Positions 35,159 through 43,792 of a DNA stretch of 64,000 bases are shown in pieces. The notes beneath the pieces were generated by a model. That model ran no database searches and was not told the origin of the DNA. It worked only from the letters and a program-made list of their open reading frames with translations. The position numbers were made by a program, and so were the translations under genes. This DNA comes from Rhodococcus ruber NBRC 15591 (GTDB lineage Bacteria; Actinomycetota; Actinomycetes; Mycobacteriales; Mycobacteriaceae), in the NCBI RefSeq assembly GCF_001894945.1, contig NZ_BCXE01000034.1, positions 1 to 64,000 on the forward strand. Direction: 5' to 3'. Position 1 is the stretch's first letter. Every line of letters starts with the position of its first letter.

Positions 35159-35198
35159 GACCGTGGCGGCGAACCCCCTGGGGTTCGCCGCCACGGTC
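35159..35198. terminator. 19-bp perfect stem terminator of the TauD operon
   Basis: GACCGTGGCGGCGAACCCC and its exact complement GGGGTTCGCCGCCACGGTC are separated by only CT. It is the longest perfect hairpin I noticed in the window and lies directly after the operon's last frame. No T-tract follows. Confidence 0.88.
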
Positions 35199-35226
35199 GC
35201 CGTTCGACGTCGATCCCTGGTGAAGT

Positions 35227-35374
35227 CCTCGGCGCGGCCGGATACCGTGGACCCGACACGGACAGGTCCGGGGAGCGCCGGATGATCACGCGAACGAGGT
35301 TCTTCTCCGTTCATCTCTCGAGGTCGGCGCGATCGGGGCCTCCCCCGGACCCGCCGCCTCCGCCGGCGCCGTCG
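35227..35374 (+). repeat. Direct repeat, upstream copy of the ftsH promoter and 5' end
   Basis: 148 bases repeated at 35515-35662 with three mismatches by my reading. It spans the promoter/leader, ribosome site and the first 31 codons of the ftsH gene. The offset of the two copies is 288 bases, with 140 unique bases between them. Confidence 0.95.
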
Positions 35375-35383
35375 AGCTGGTGA
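35282..35383 (+). pseudogene. Truncated 5' copy of the ftsH gene
   Basis: ATG with the same GGGGAG ribosome site as the intact gene. It encodes the same first 32 residues ([20 protein letters not shown], Pro-rich segment) and then one Trp before TGA at 35381. All FtsH domains are missing. It is probably transcribed if the duplicated leader contains the promoter, giving a 33-aa peptide. Confidence 0.8.
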
Positions 35384-35514
35384 ATTCCTGACTCAACGGC
35401 CTACGACGACAGCGCCCCCGTCGAAGAGAGGCGGGAAGCGCCGCAGGCCGAACCGATGCGTCGCATCGAGCACCTCTTCGTACCACTCGCCGATCCCGGC
35501 GACCCGAGTGAGGA

Positions 35515-35662
35515 CCTCGGCGCGGCCGGATACCGTGGACCCGACACGGACAGGTCAGGGGAGCGCCGGATGATCACGCGAACGAGATTCTTCTCCGTTC
35601 ATCTCTCGAGGTCGGCGCGATCGGGGCCGCCCCCGGACCCGCCGCCTCCGCCGGCGCCGTCG
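35515..35662 (+). repeat. Direct repeat, downstream copy in front of intact ftsH
   Basis: Second copy of the 148-base repeat. The differences from the upstream copy are one base in the leader, one silent change in codon 6 (AGG/AGA) and one in the Pro-rich segment. This copy leads into the complete protease. Confidence 0.95.
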
Positions 35663-37504
35663 TCGGGCCTGTGGTGGCAACTGGTGGCCGTCGCCGTCCT
35701 GCTCGGTGGTCTGGTGGTCGCCCTGGCGCTGCAGACCCCGACGTCGAGCACCCTGTCCTACAGCGACTTCGTGGACCGGGTCGACGCGGGCACCGTCCAG
35801 CAGGTGACGATCGACGACCGCGGATCGGCCTACGGAACCCTCTCGGACGACACGGAATTCGTCACCCAGCTGCCGACCGCACTGAACCTCGCCGGGCTCG
35901 ACGCGAAGCTGCGGGCGAAGCAGGTCCAGGTCAGCGCGGAACAGACCGACGACAGCCCGTGGGCCGCGATTCTGCTCAGCATGCTGCCCTTCGTCGTGTT
36001 CGCGGGGCTGTTGCTGTGGGTCGGCCGCCGGGCACAGCGCGCCTTCAGCGGCGGCGGCATCGGGGGCATGGGCGCGTTCGGCCGCTCGAAGGCCCGCGTG
36101 ATCGAGGCGAACCGGCCGACCACGCGCTTCGCGGACGTCGCCGGGTACGACGGCGTCGAGCAGGAGGTCAGCGAGGTCGTCGACTTCCTGCGGGATCCGG
36201 AGAAGTACGCGGCCGCCGGCGCGAAGGGCCCCCGCGGGGTGCTGATGATCGGCCCGCCGGGCACCGGCAAGACACTGCTGGCCCGCGCGGTGGCCGGCGA
36301 GGCGGAGGTGCGCTTCCTGTCCGTCACGGGCTCGGAGTTCGTGGAGATGTTCGTCGGGGTCGGTGCCTCCCGGGTGCGGGACCTGTTCGAGCAGGCCCGC
36401 AAGAGCCCGCCGTCGATCATCTTCATCGACGAGATCGACGCCATCGGCAGCAAGCGCGGCGTCGGGACCTACGCCGGGAACGACGAGCGGGAACAGACGC
36501 TCAATCAGTTGCTGGCCGAGATGGACGGCTTCGACCAGAGCGTCGGCATCGTGGTGCTGGCGGCGACGAACCGCCCGGAGGCGCTCGATCCGGCCCTGCT
36601 GCGGCCGGGCCGGTTCGACCGCACGGTGGTGATCCCCCTGCCCACCCAGTCGGAACGGGCCGCGATCCTGGCGGTGCACCTGCAGGGCAAACACTTCGGA
36701 CCCGACGTCGATCTGAGCGTGCTCGCCCGGGCCACCCCGGGCTTCTCGGGTGCGGATCTGGCGAACCTGGTCAACGAGGCCGCCATCAATGCCGTCCGGG
36801 ACGACCGCACCGTCATCTGCGCCGACGACTTGTCGTCCGCGCGTGACCGCCTGCTGCTCGGACGCCGCGAGAGCGCCAATGCCCTGCTCCCCGACGAACG
36901 GACCTCGGTGGCGGTCCACGAATCGGGCCACGCGTTGCTCGCGGCCCTGTGCCCGCACGCCGACCCGGTGGCGAAGGTGACGATCCTGCCCGCGGGCATG
37001 GCCCTGGGATCGACCCAGCAGCTACCCGAGGTCGAACGCCACCTCTACAGCGAGGGATATCTCAACGACCTGCTCACCGTCCGGATCGGGGGGCGGGCCG
37101 CGGAGCTCGTCGTGTTCGGGGAGGGGTCGACCGGTGCCGCCGACGACCTGAGCGGCGCGACCCGCATCGCCGTGCGCATGGTGCGGGAATTCGGGCTGTC
37201 CGAAGCGTTCGGCCCGGTGGGGTACGGGTCGGGCGACCCCAACTACCTGCATGCCGACACCAGTGAGCGCAGCCTCGTGCGGCCCTACTCGGAACACACC
37301 CAGCAGCTCGTGGACCGCGAGGTCGCCCGGCTGCTGCGGGCCGCCGAGGAACGGGCCGTCGCGCTCCTGACGCAGCACCGGGCGGCGCTGGACCGGCTGG
37401 CCGCGATCCTCGTCGAGGAGGAGACCGTCGACGGCGAGGTCGTACTCGACGTGCTGCGGGCGGAGGCGGACGGCGCCCGGCCGCAGCGCCTCGGCACCAC
37501 CTGA
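35570..37504 (+). CDS. ftsH: ATP-dependent zinc metalloprotease FtsH
   Basis: A 644-aa membrane AAA+ protease that degrades membrane and short-lived cytoplasmic proteins. A Pro-rich N-terminus (19-30) precedes membrane helix 1 (about 34-54), an FtsH extracellular domain ([19 protein letters not shown]) and helix 2 (about 133-152). The AAA domain has Walker A GPPGTGKT (228-235), Walker [12 protein letters not shown] and the arginine-finger region [14 protein letters not shown]. The zinc site is HESGH (450-454). It lacks the long C-terminal tail of the main mycobacterial FtsH, so it may be a second paralogue. The start at 35570 has a GGGGAG ribosome site; the frame is open to 35456. Confidence 0.93.
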   Translation: MITRTRFFSVHLSRSARSGPPPDPPPPPAPSSGLWWQLVAVAVLLGGLVVALALQTPTSSTLSYSDFVDRVDAGTVQQVTIDDRGSAYGTLSDDTEFVTQLPTALNLAGLDAKLRAKQVQVSAEQTDDSPWAAILLSMLPFVVFAGLLLWVGRRAQRAFSGGGIGGMGAFGRSKARVIEANRPTTRFADVAGYDGVEQEVSEVVDFLRDPEKYAAAGAKGPRGVLMIGPPGTGKTLLARAVAGEAEVRFLSVTGSEFVEMFVGVGASRVRDLFEQARKSPPSIIFIDEIDAIGSKRGVGTYAGNDEREQTLNQLLAEMDGFDQSVGIVVLAATNRPEALDPALLRPGRFDRTVVIPLPTQSERAAILAVHLQGKHFGPDVDLSVLARATPGFSGADLANLVNEAAINAVRDDRTVICADDLSSARDRLLLGRRESANALLPDERTSVAVHESGHALLAALCPHADPVAKVTILPAGMALGSTQQLPEVERHLYSEGYLNDLLTVRIGGRAAELVVFGEGSTGAADDLSGATRIAVRMVREFGLSEAFGPVGYGSGDPNYLHADTSERSLVRPYSEHTQQLVDREVARLLRAAEERAVALLTQHRAALDRLAAILVEEETVDGEVVLDVLRAEADGARPQRLGTT

Positions 37505-37530
37505 GCGGCGCGCGGGCCGGATCGCACTGT

Positions 37531-37566
37531 GCCGACATGATTTGCCGCGCCGACATGATTTGCCGC
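37531..37566 (+). repeat. 18-base tandem duplication (2 copies)
   Basis: GCCGACATGATTTGCCGC occurs twice back to back just upstream of the small gene at 37588. Each copy carries an ATG in frame with that gene, but without a ribosome site. Confidence 0.9.
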
Positions 37567-37587
37567 GCGGTGGGGAAACCGGTCTGC

Positions 37588-37854
37588 ATGGCACCTCTCC
37601 CCGACCCCGCGACGATCCGGCGCTACCGCATCCATGCGACCCCCGACGGTCACCGGTGGGTGATCGGCACCCACGATCCGTCGCTCGGCATCGATTTCGG
37701 GCCGGGCCCGGAGGCGGAGGCCTGGGCGCGGGAGGCCTGCGCCGACCTGGAATCTCCGCCGCCGCAGAACCTGTACAACTGGCGGCCGGTGCCCCCGGGG
37801 CTCACGGGCTCGCGGTTCGGGCCCGACCGGGGCATGCCCGGGCCGAGGAGATGA
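37588..37854 (+). CDS. Small hypothetical protein
   Basis: An 88-aa soluble protein (MAPLPDPATIRRYRIHATPD, GHRWVIGTHDPSLGIDFGPG, a Trp/Pro-rich end). The start at 37588 is chosen because GGGGAAA precedes it and because the upstream in-frame codons lie in the 18-base tandem duplication. No family is recognised. It precedes a PPOX gene by 28 bases in the same direction. Confidence 0.65.
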   Translation: MAPLPDPATIRRYRIHATPDGHRWVIGTHDPSLGIDFGPGPEAEAWAREACADLESPPPQNLYNWRPVPPGLTGSRFGPDRGMPGPRR

Positions 37855-37882
37855 CCGCCGGCATGCGCCTACCGTAAACGAG

Positions 37883-38344
37883 GTGGACGCCCGTGCTCTC
37901 GTCACCACGGCCCGCGTCGCCCGGCTGGCCACGACCGGACCGGACGGGCGGCCGCACCTCGTGCCGATCGTGTTCGCGCTCGTCGGCGACGCGCTCTACA
38001 CCTGCGTCGACGACAAGCCGAAGACGACGAGACGGTTGCGGCGCCTGCGCAACATCGAGAACGACCCGCGGGTGGCGGTGCTCGTCGACCACTACGACGA
38101 CGACTGGTCCCGGCTGTGGTGGGTCCGTCTCGACGGCACGGCCACCGTCCACGATCCGCGCTCGGAGCTCGGCTCGGCCGGTCTCGCGGCGCTGGCCGTC
38201 AAGTACGCGCAGTACCGCGCGGCGCGCCCGTCGGGACCGGTGCTCCGGATCGACGGGCTGCGCTGGCGGTCGTGGTCCGCGGGCGGCGGCTCAGCCGATC
38301 GGGCGACGCCACGGCCCGGTGATCGCGAGGGTCAGGCCGGGTGA
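37883..38344 (+). CDS. PPOX-class F420-dependent oxidoreductase (TIGR03668-like)
   Basis: A 153-aa split-barrel protein. ARVARLATTGPDGRPHLVPIVFAL at the N-terminus and CVDDKPKTTRRLRRLRNIENDPRVAVLVDHYDDDWSRLWWVRLDG fit the TIGR03668 group of F420-binding PPOX proteins. Reaction unknown. GTG start. The last 54 bases overlap the 3' end of the convergent PhoX gene, so the C-terminal tail after WRSW is encoded in the overlap. Confidence 0.88.
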   Translation: MDARALVTTARVARLATTGPDGRPHLVPIVFALVGDALYTCVDDKPKTTRRLRRLRNIENDPRVAVLVDHYDDDWSRLWWVRLDGTATVHDPRSELGSAGLAALAVKYAQYRAARPSGPVLRIDGLRWRSWSAGGGSADRATPRPGDREGQAG

Positions 38345-39703
38345 CTGGATGTTGACGAACAGGGTCCTGCCGTCGGCGCTGAAGGCGGGCCCGCAGAACT
38401 CGCTGTCGTTGAGTTCGTTGCGTGCGATCGTGAACGGCTTCCCCTCGGCGGTGACGCCGATGAGGTGGCTGATGCCGTCGCCGTCCTCGGCGAGTATCAC
38501 CCCGCCGTACGGCGAGACGGTGATGTTGTCGGGACCGTCGTAGTTGCCGGTGTCGACGGACGGGTCGGGGTTGACCCCGAACAGCGTCTTCAGCGTGACC
38601 GTCTGCGAGGCCGGATCGAAGAACCACACCTGGCCGTCGTGTTCGGCGATGCTGCCGTCGCTCGTGCGGGCGTAGCTGGCGACGAAGTAGGCGCCGCCGT
38701 CGCCCCACCACTGGCCCTCGAGCTTGCGGCTGCGGGTCACCTGGTCGGCGGCGAACTGCTCGCGCACCGGTGTGGTGGCGGCGTCGCGGTCGGGGACGTC
38801 GACCCACCGCACGGTGTAGCGCACCCCCGGCTCGGTGGCCTGCGACAGGTCGGGCACGTGCGCGCCGCCGTCGAAGCAGGCCATCGCCTGCAGGCTGCCC
38901 GCGGTGTCGCCGCCGGGCGACTGGGCGAGTTCACGCAGGGCACCCGGCCCGCCCCGGAAACCCTGCGGGGGCGTCCACCGGTAGAACAGGCCGTTGGGCT
39001 CGTCGGCGTCCTCGGTGAGGTAGATCGCGCCGGTGGCCGGGTCCACGGCGACCGCCTCGTGCGCGTACCGGCCGAGGAACTTCAGCGGCACCGGGCTCTT
39101 GCCGCGGTTGGCGTCCTGGCTCGCGGGGTCGACCTCGAACACGTAGCCGTGATCGAGCGTGAATCCCTTCGAGCCGGCCCGGTCCTCGGTCTCCTCGCAC
39201 GTCAGCCACGTGCCCCACGGGGTGATGCCGCCGGCGCAGTTGTTCACGGTGCCGGCGAGGCTGACGTACTGGCCGGTGCGCTGCCCGTTCGGGCTCACGG
39301 TGACGGTGGTGGTGCCGCCGCGCGCGCCGGGGTCGTAGGTCAGGCCGTCGACGACGGGCACGCCGAACGGCTCGTCCTTGCCGATCTCGTGGTTGGTCAC
39401 GATCGTGGAACCGTTGCCGTGCGCGAACACACCGTTGGCGTCGGGATCGCTGGGGACGGGCGTGCCGTCGTCGAGGGTCGTCTCCCCGGAGCGCGACACC
39501 ACGGTGTACGAGAACCCTACGGGCAGAGCGAGAATGCGCTGGGGATCCGGGACGAGCGGGCCGTAGCCGATCGCCCCGCCGGGGACTGCGGACGCGAGTC
39601 CGGGACGGACGAGCGCCTCGACGCTGCCGGCGAGGGCCACGCCGAGGCCGGCCAGTGCGGTGCGCCCGAGGAATCCCCGGCGGTTCAGTGGTGCCGTCGT
39701 CAC
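38291..39703 (-). CDS. PhoX-family phosphatase (DUF839), Tat-exported
   Basis: About 470 aa. A twin-arginine signal peptide (LNRRGFLGRTALAGLGVALA) sends the folded protein out of the cell. The mature part is a beta-propeller with PhoX hallmarks: VTNHEIGKDEPFG, NNCAGGITPWGTWLTCEET, GRYAHEAVAVDPATGAIYLTED, ARTSDGSIAEHDGQVW, GPDNITVSPYGGVILAEDG and EFCGPAFSADGRTLFVNIQSPG. PhoX enzymes bind Ca and Fe and release phosphate from esters. I chose the GTG at 39703, preceded by GGAGG; an ATG at 39721 is equally possible. Confidence 0.9.
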   Translation of the reverse strand: MTTAPLNRRGFLGRTALAGLGVALAGSVEALVRPGLASAVPGGAIGYGPLVPDPQRILALPVGFSYTVVSRSGETTLDDGTPVPSDPDANGVFAHGNGSTIVTNHEIGKDEPFGVPVVDGLTYDPGARGGTTTVTVSPNGQRTGQYVSLAGTVNNCAGGITPWGTWLTCEETEDRAGSKGFTLDHGYVFEVDPASQDANRGKSPVPLKFLGRYAHEAVAVDPATGAIYLTEDADEPNGLFYRWTPPQGFRGGPGALRELAQSPGGDTAGSLQAMACFDGGAHVPDLSQATEPGVRYTVRWVDVPDRDAATTPVREQFAADQVTRSRKLEGQWWGDGGAYFVASYARTSDGSIAEHDGQVWFFDPASQTVTLKTLFGVNPDPSVDTGNYDGPDNITVSPYGGVILAEDGDGISHLIGVTAEGKPFTIARNELNDSEFCGPAFSADGRTLFVNIQSPGLTLAITGPWRRPIG

Positions 39704-39821
39704 TGTTCTCGATACCTCCATCGATGCGGTCGGGTCCTCCGGACCGTAGGTGCCGGAAAGCCCGGTTCCGTGGCCGGCGAGTGACCGCGAATCGAACCGG
39801 AGGCGAACGTCGCGGGGGCGG

Positions 39822-40487
39822 TCAGGCGACGTCGGAGTCGACGGGCAGCCCGGCGAGTCGCCACTCGAGCACACCGTCGGCGGCGCGCCGGGCCGGCACA
39901 CCGTGGGTGCGCAGCAGCCGGACGGCGTCGTGGGCGAGCACGCAGTACCGGCCGCGGCAGTAGGCGACGATCTCCCGGTCCGCCGGCAGGTCGGCGAGCC
40001 GCTCGGTCAGCTCGTCCAGCGGCACGTGCAGTGCGCCGGGCAGGTGCCCTGCGGCGTACTCGGCGGCGGGGCGCACGTCGAGCAGGACCACCTCGCCTGT
40101 CTCGAGGCGGTGCAGAAGTTCCTCGGTGTCGACGGCGGCGGTGTCGTCCGGGCCGAGGTAGGCGCGCCGGGCGAGCTCGGTGTGCGGGCGGTGCCGCTGG
40201 GCCACGCGACGCAGGGTGTCCCACAGTTCGGCGACGTCGTCCCCGGCGAGCGAGTAGAAGATCCGTTTGCCGTCGCGGCGGGACCGCACCAGCCCGGCCG
40301 CGCGCAGGGTCTGCAGGTGCGCCGAACAGGTGCTCACGCCGAGCCCGGCGGCGGCGGCGAGCTCGTCGACGCTGCGCGGTCCCTGCGCGAGCAGGTCGAG
40401 CAGTTCCAGACGTGCGGGATTGCCGAGCACCTTGCCGACGGCGGCGAACTCGGTGTACAGCGCGTCCTTGGCGGCTCGGTCAGCCAC
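39822..40487 (-). CDS. ArsR-type regulator fused to a rhodanese domain
   Basis: A 221-aa protein. The winged HTH of the ArsR/SmtB family covers about 12-95 (VGKVLGNPARLELLDLLAQG, STCSAHLQTLRAAGLVRSRRDGKRIFYSL). A rhodanese domain follows (about 120-215) with the active-site loop CRGRYC. This architecture is known in bacteria and may sense sulfur or redox state through the rhodanese Cys. The start overlaps the end of the MFS gene by 8 bases, so the two are co-expressed and the regulator is the second gene. Confidence 0.92.
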   Translation of the reverse strand: MADRAAKDALYTEFAAVGKVLGNPARLELLDLLAQGPRSVDELAAAAGLGVSTCSAHLQTLRAAGLVRSRRDGKRIFYSLAGDDVAELWDTLRRVAQRHRPHTELARRAYLGPDDTAAVDTEELLHRLETGEVVLLDVRPAAEYAAGHLPGALHVPLDELTERLADLPADREIVAYCRGRYCVLAHDAVRLLRTHGVPARRAADGVLEWRLAGLPVDSDVA

Positions 40488-41796
40488 GGGTGGGTCCTTC
40501 CTGTGGGGCGCGGGTGGGCCGGGGATGCGTTTCGTACATGCGCACCGCGACGACCAGTCCGGACAGGGCGGTCAGCGCGGCCACGACCCACACGGCGGCG
40601 TGGATGCCGAACGCGTCGGCGACGACACCGGCCAGCAGGGCGCCGGCCGCGAAGCCGCCGTCGCGCCAGAGCCGGTACACGCCCACGGCCCGGGCCCGCC
40701 AGGCGGGATGGGCGACGTCGCCGATCGAGGCGAGCAGGGTCGGGTAGACCAGCGCGGTGCCCGCGCCGAGCGCGGCCGCGGCGATCGCCCACGGCAGGAA
40801 GGAGTCCGAGACGGCGATCACGGCCAGGGCGAGCGCCTGCAGCCACATGCCGGCGACGATCATCCACTTGCGGCCCCACCGGTCCGACAGTGCACCGGTG
40901 GCCAGCTGGCCGACTCCCCACACGGCCGGGTACAGCGCCGCGAGGATGCCGATCCGGCCGACGGACAGGCCGGCCGCGGCGAACAGGATCGGGAACAGCC
41001 CCCAGGCGAGGCCGTCGTTGAGGTTGTTGACCAGCCCGGCCTGGCTGGCCGAGGACAGGGCCGGTTCCTTGAAGCTGGTCTGGACGAGCACCTGCCGGTC
41101 GGTGAGCTTGTCGTGCAGGTGGTCGTGGCGTCCGTCGGCGCGGGCGACGTGGCCGACGGCCTCGAGACGCGCGTATTCGCGGGTCTCCTTCACGGCGAGG
41201 GTGGACAGTCCCAGACCGAGAGCCGCGAAGGCGATGCCGAGCAGGAAGGGCGCGGGCCGCAGCCCGTAGGCCTCGGCCAGATATCCGGTGGCCAGCGCGG
41301 TCGCGGCGACGGCGGCATACCCGGCGGCCTCGTTCAGTCCCATCGCGAATCCCCGCCGGGCCGGGCCGACGAGGTCGATCTTCATCACCACGGTGGTGGA
41401 CCAGGTCAGTCCCTGGCTGATGCCGAGCAGCACGTTGGCGAAGATCACCCAGCCCCACGAGGGTGCCCAGATGAGCAGCAGCGGCACCGGGAGGGCGACC
41501 AGCCACCCGGCGACGAGCACCGGTTTGCGCCCGTACCGGTCGGAGAAGGTGCCGGCGAAGTAGTTGGTGATCGCCTTCGACAGGCCGAAGACGAGGATGA
41601 ACGACAGCCCGGCGGTGTAGGCGCGGATGCCGAATTCCTCCTCGGCGAGCAGCGGCAGCACGGTGCGTTCCTGACCGAGCATGCCGCCGACGAGCGCGTT
41701 GACGACCACCAGCAGGGTGAACTGGGCGAGGTTGCGGCGCAGGCCCAGTCCGATCTGCTTGTCGGGCGGGGCGGTGGGTGGCGTGGGGGTGTTCAT
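40480..41796 (-). CDS. MFS transporter linked to the ArsR-rhodanese regulator
   Basis: A 438-aa 12-helix facilitator. It includes YFAGTFSDRYGRKPVLVAG (loop 2-3 motif), a central hydrophilic loop (HVARADGRHDHLHDKLTDRQ) that contains several His and Asp, and LATGALSDRWGRKWMIVAG in the second half. Homologues next to ArsR-rhodanese genes are often annotated as drug or metal(loid) exporters. Substrate unknown. First gene of the two-gene leftward operon; a 7+7 inverted repeat lies just upstream. Confidence 0.9.
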   Translation of the reverse strand: MNTPTPPTAPPDKQIGLGLRRNLAQFTLLVVVNALVGGMLGQERTVLPLLAEEEFGIRAYTAGLSFILVFGLSKAITNYFAGTFSDRYGRKPVLVAGWLVALPVPLLLIWAPSWGWVIFANVLLGISQGLTWSTTVVMKIDLVGPARRGFAMGLNEAAGYAAVAATALATGYLAEAYGLRPAPFLLGIAFAALGLGLSTLAVKETREYARLEAVGHVARADGRHDHLHDKLTDRQVLVQTSFKEPALSSASQAGLVNNLNDGLAWGLFPILFAAAGLSVGRIGILAALYPAVWGVGQLATGALSDRWGRKWMIVAGMWLQALALAVIAVSDSFLPWAIAAAALGAGTALVYPTLLASIGDVAHPAWRARAVGVYRLWRDGGFAAGALLAGVVADAFGIHAAVWVVAALTALSGLVVAVRMYETHPRPTRAPQEGPTRG

Positions 41797-41814
41797 GAGC
41801 GCCTTCCGGGACCT

Positions 41815-41837
41815 GTCGTATGACCGTACGATACGAC
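41815..41837. promoter_or_regulatory. Inverted repeat upstream of the MFS-arsR operon
   Basis: GTCGTAT and ATACGAC are perfect arms with a 9-base spacer, 19 bases ahead of the MFS start codon. Spacing and place suit an ArsR operator. A second small dyad (CATTC/GAATG) follows near 41837-41858. Confidence 0.6.
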
Positions 41838-41848
41838 ATTCTACGGAA

Positions 41849-42919
41849 TTATGGAATGTCCCGGAGTGTCCGCCGCGGTCCGCTCACGACCGCGGAGCCC
41901 CGGCGTGCCCACAGCGTCACCGCGGCCGCAACCCAGATCGCGGCGAACCCCGCCGCGAGCCACCACCCCGCGTGCGCGAGGTCCACGCCCGCGGCCCAGG
42001 ACGCGACGGGCTGATACCCCGGCAGCAGTTCGTCGACCGCGGACAGCGTGATGATCGCGCCGAGCACACCGGCGGCGACCACGGACACGGCGGTGACGAC
42101 GACGTTGAACATCTGCCGATCGCGGCTGGGGATCTGCGCCGATCCGTACATCCGCACCATGGCGATCCCGTTGACCCCGTCGACGGCGGTCATCCCGGCC
42201 GCGAAGCACAGCGGCAGGCACAGCACCAGCCAGGTGGCGGCGCCCGAGAGGCTCGCCGTCACCACGAGCGCGATCAGACCCACCGACGAGGCGGTGTCGA
42301 AACCGAGACCGAACAGGAAGCCCAGGACGTAGACGTGGCGGGGATGACGCACCCGTCGCAGCGGCGCCGACAGGACCCGCGCCGCCGCGGACGAGTGCAC
42401 CTCGTCGGTACCGCAACGCCGGGCGGCGAGCGTGCCGCGCAACGCAACCGCGTTGACCCCGGCGACGAGCAGCAGGAAGCCGCCCGCCACGGCGGCACCG
42501 AACGTCCCCAGGGCGGTGGCGGTCGCACCCTCGCCCGCCAGCAGACCGGTGGTCGACCCGATCCCGGCGACGACCGCCGACGTCGCCAGCAGCACGACGC
42601 TGCTGTGGCCGAGACTGAACGCCAGCCCCACCCCTACGGGGCGGCGCCCCTCGGCGACGAACTTGCGGATCGCGTTGTCGATGCCCGCGATGTGGTCCGC
42701 GTCGAGTGCGTGTCGGGCGCCCAGACCGTAGGCCGACAGGGCCACCCCGAGGGTGAGCGCGTCGCCGGCCGTGAGACGGGCCAGACCGAGCAGCCCGAAA
42801 CCGAGCGCGTGGACCAGGACGACCGCGGCCACCGTGGCGGCGACACGCACCCGGGCGGGGGCGTGGGTGCGGACGTCCGAGCGCACGTAGTGCCACGGCG
42901 GCGAACCCGGTTGCGGCAT
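41849..42919 (-). CDS. HoxN/NixA-type nickel/cobalt transporter (NiCoT)
   Basis: A 356-aa membrane protein of the NiCoT family. The metal-selectivity signature HALDADHIAGIDNAIRKF starts at H70. GLAFSLGHSSVVLLA and LGFLFGLGFDTASSV are the second and third family motifs. About eight helices. It imports Ni2+ and/or Co2+ for enzymes such as urease, hydrogenase or for B12 synthesis; none of these is encoded in the window. Nickel or cobalt preference cannot be read from sequence. I see no cobalamin- or nickel-type riboswitch ahead of it. Confidence 0.93.
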   Translation of the reverse strand: MPQPGSPPWHYVRSDVRTHAPARVRVAATVAAVVLVHALGFGLLGLARLTAGDALTLGVALSAYGLGARHALDADHIAGIDNAIRKFVAEGRRPVGVGLAFSLGHSSVVLLATSAVVAGIGSTTGLLAGEGATATALGTFGAAVAGGFLLLVAGVNAVALRGTLAARRCGTDEVHSSAAARVLSAPLRRVRHPRHVYVLGFLFGLGFDTASSVGLIALVVTASLSGAATWLVLCLPLCFAAGMTAVDGVNGIAMVRMYGSAQIPSRDRQMFNVVVTAVSVVAAGVLGAIITLSAVDELLPGYQPVASWAAGVDLAHAGWWLAAGFAAIWVAAAVTLWARRGSAVVSGPRRTLRDIP

Positions 42920-43020
42920 CCCGGTCTCCCTTCTCCGGTCGTCTGTCGTAACTCACCGCGATGCCGGCGTGGGCCGACCGCGAGTGCACGGGCACACCCG
43001 CCGCGGGCGATCGAGGTGGG

Positions 43021-43260
43021 TCAGCGCAGGCTTTCCGCGTGCCGGACCGTCGTCTCCAGGTGCCGATCGACGCTGCGCAGGTCGAGTCGCGCGTCGGCGA
43101 GGAGGTCGAGGATCTCGAGGAGCGCGGCTTCGGCGGAGTCGCCGTGGGAATGCCGGTCGATGCGTCCGAACTCCTCGCTGAGCTCCTGGATCCGCCGGTC
43201 GAACCCGTGCAGATCCGCACGCAACTGCGAGGCCTGCCGGGCCAGCTCGGGAGTACTCAT
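43021..43260 (-). CDS. Small coiled-coil protein, unknown function
   Basis: A 79-aa hydrophilic, heptad-rich protein (MSTPELARQASQLRADLHGF, RIQELSEEFGRID, ILDLLADARLDLRSVDRHLE) with no signal peptide. The start at 43260 is the first ATG after which codon bias is normal; the frame is open to 43377. No family is recognised. It lies upstream of the NiCoT gene in the same direction, about 100 bases apart. Confidence 0.68.
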   Translation of the reverse strand: MSTPELARQASQLRADLHGFDRRIQELSEEFGRIDRHSHGDSAEAALLEILDLLADARLDLRSVDRHLETTVRHAESLR

Positions 43261-43450
43261 GGGCGGGACCGTCCTTCGAGTCGACGCGCGGGGTGTGCCC
43301 CCATCGTGGTGGACCGGGAGAGCCGGCGCCACGGATTCGGCCCGCGCCGGTTCGACCGGATCGACCCGCGGAATCACCTGTGCGATCCTTGCCCGAGTGG
43401 GATAATCACCGCCGAGCTACCGGTAATGCACCGCGGGGAGGCGTGGGGAG

Positions 43451-43783
43451 ATGGATCCGGGACGGCAGAGCTTCGGTGTGCACAGGTGGTCGGACGAGCA
43501 CCTGGATCGGCTGGTGGGAGAGAACCCCACGGACGGCGTGCTCGAGCGGAGCGGCCAGGTCCACGCCGCCCGGATCGAAGCGGCCCGCAGACGCGACGGC
43601 GGAACGTTCGACTGGACCGGCCTCGTCGAGGACCCCACCGATCCGGATCGCCGCCTCGATCCCCTGGTGCTGTCCCTGCCGACCGGCGTGACCGAAGAGC
43701 AGGTGCACGCGGCCCTGCTGGGCCGGGCGCGCGTCCTGTACGGGCCGCACGTGCTGATCGGGCACATCTGCGCCCGCGACTGA
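43451..43783 (+). CDS. Small hypothetical protein
   Basis: A 110-aa soluble protein (MDPGRQSFGVHRWSDEHLDR at the N-terminus, LLGRARVLYGPHVLIGHICA at the end). ATG preceded by GGGGAG at suitable distance. Codon bias is normal. No domain is recognised. It converges on the pseudokinase gene with 9 bases between stops. Confidence 0.62.
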   Translation: MDPGRQSFGVHRWSDEHLDRLVGENPTDGVLERSGQVHAARIEAARRRDGGTFDWTGLVEDPTDPDRRLDPLVLSLPTGVTEEQVHAALLGRARVLYGPHVLIGHICARD

Positions 43784-43792
43784 CCGCCGGGC

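Noticed and set aside
42920-43020. Possible metal or cobalamin riboswitch ahead of the NiCoT gene
   Set aside because: The spacer is only 100 bases and shows no B12-box or NiCo-type core.
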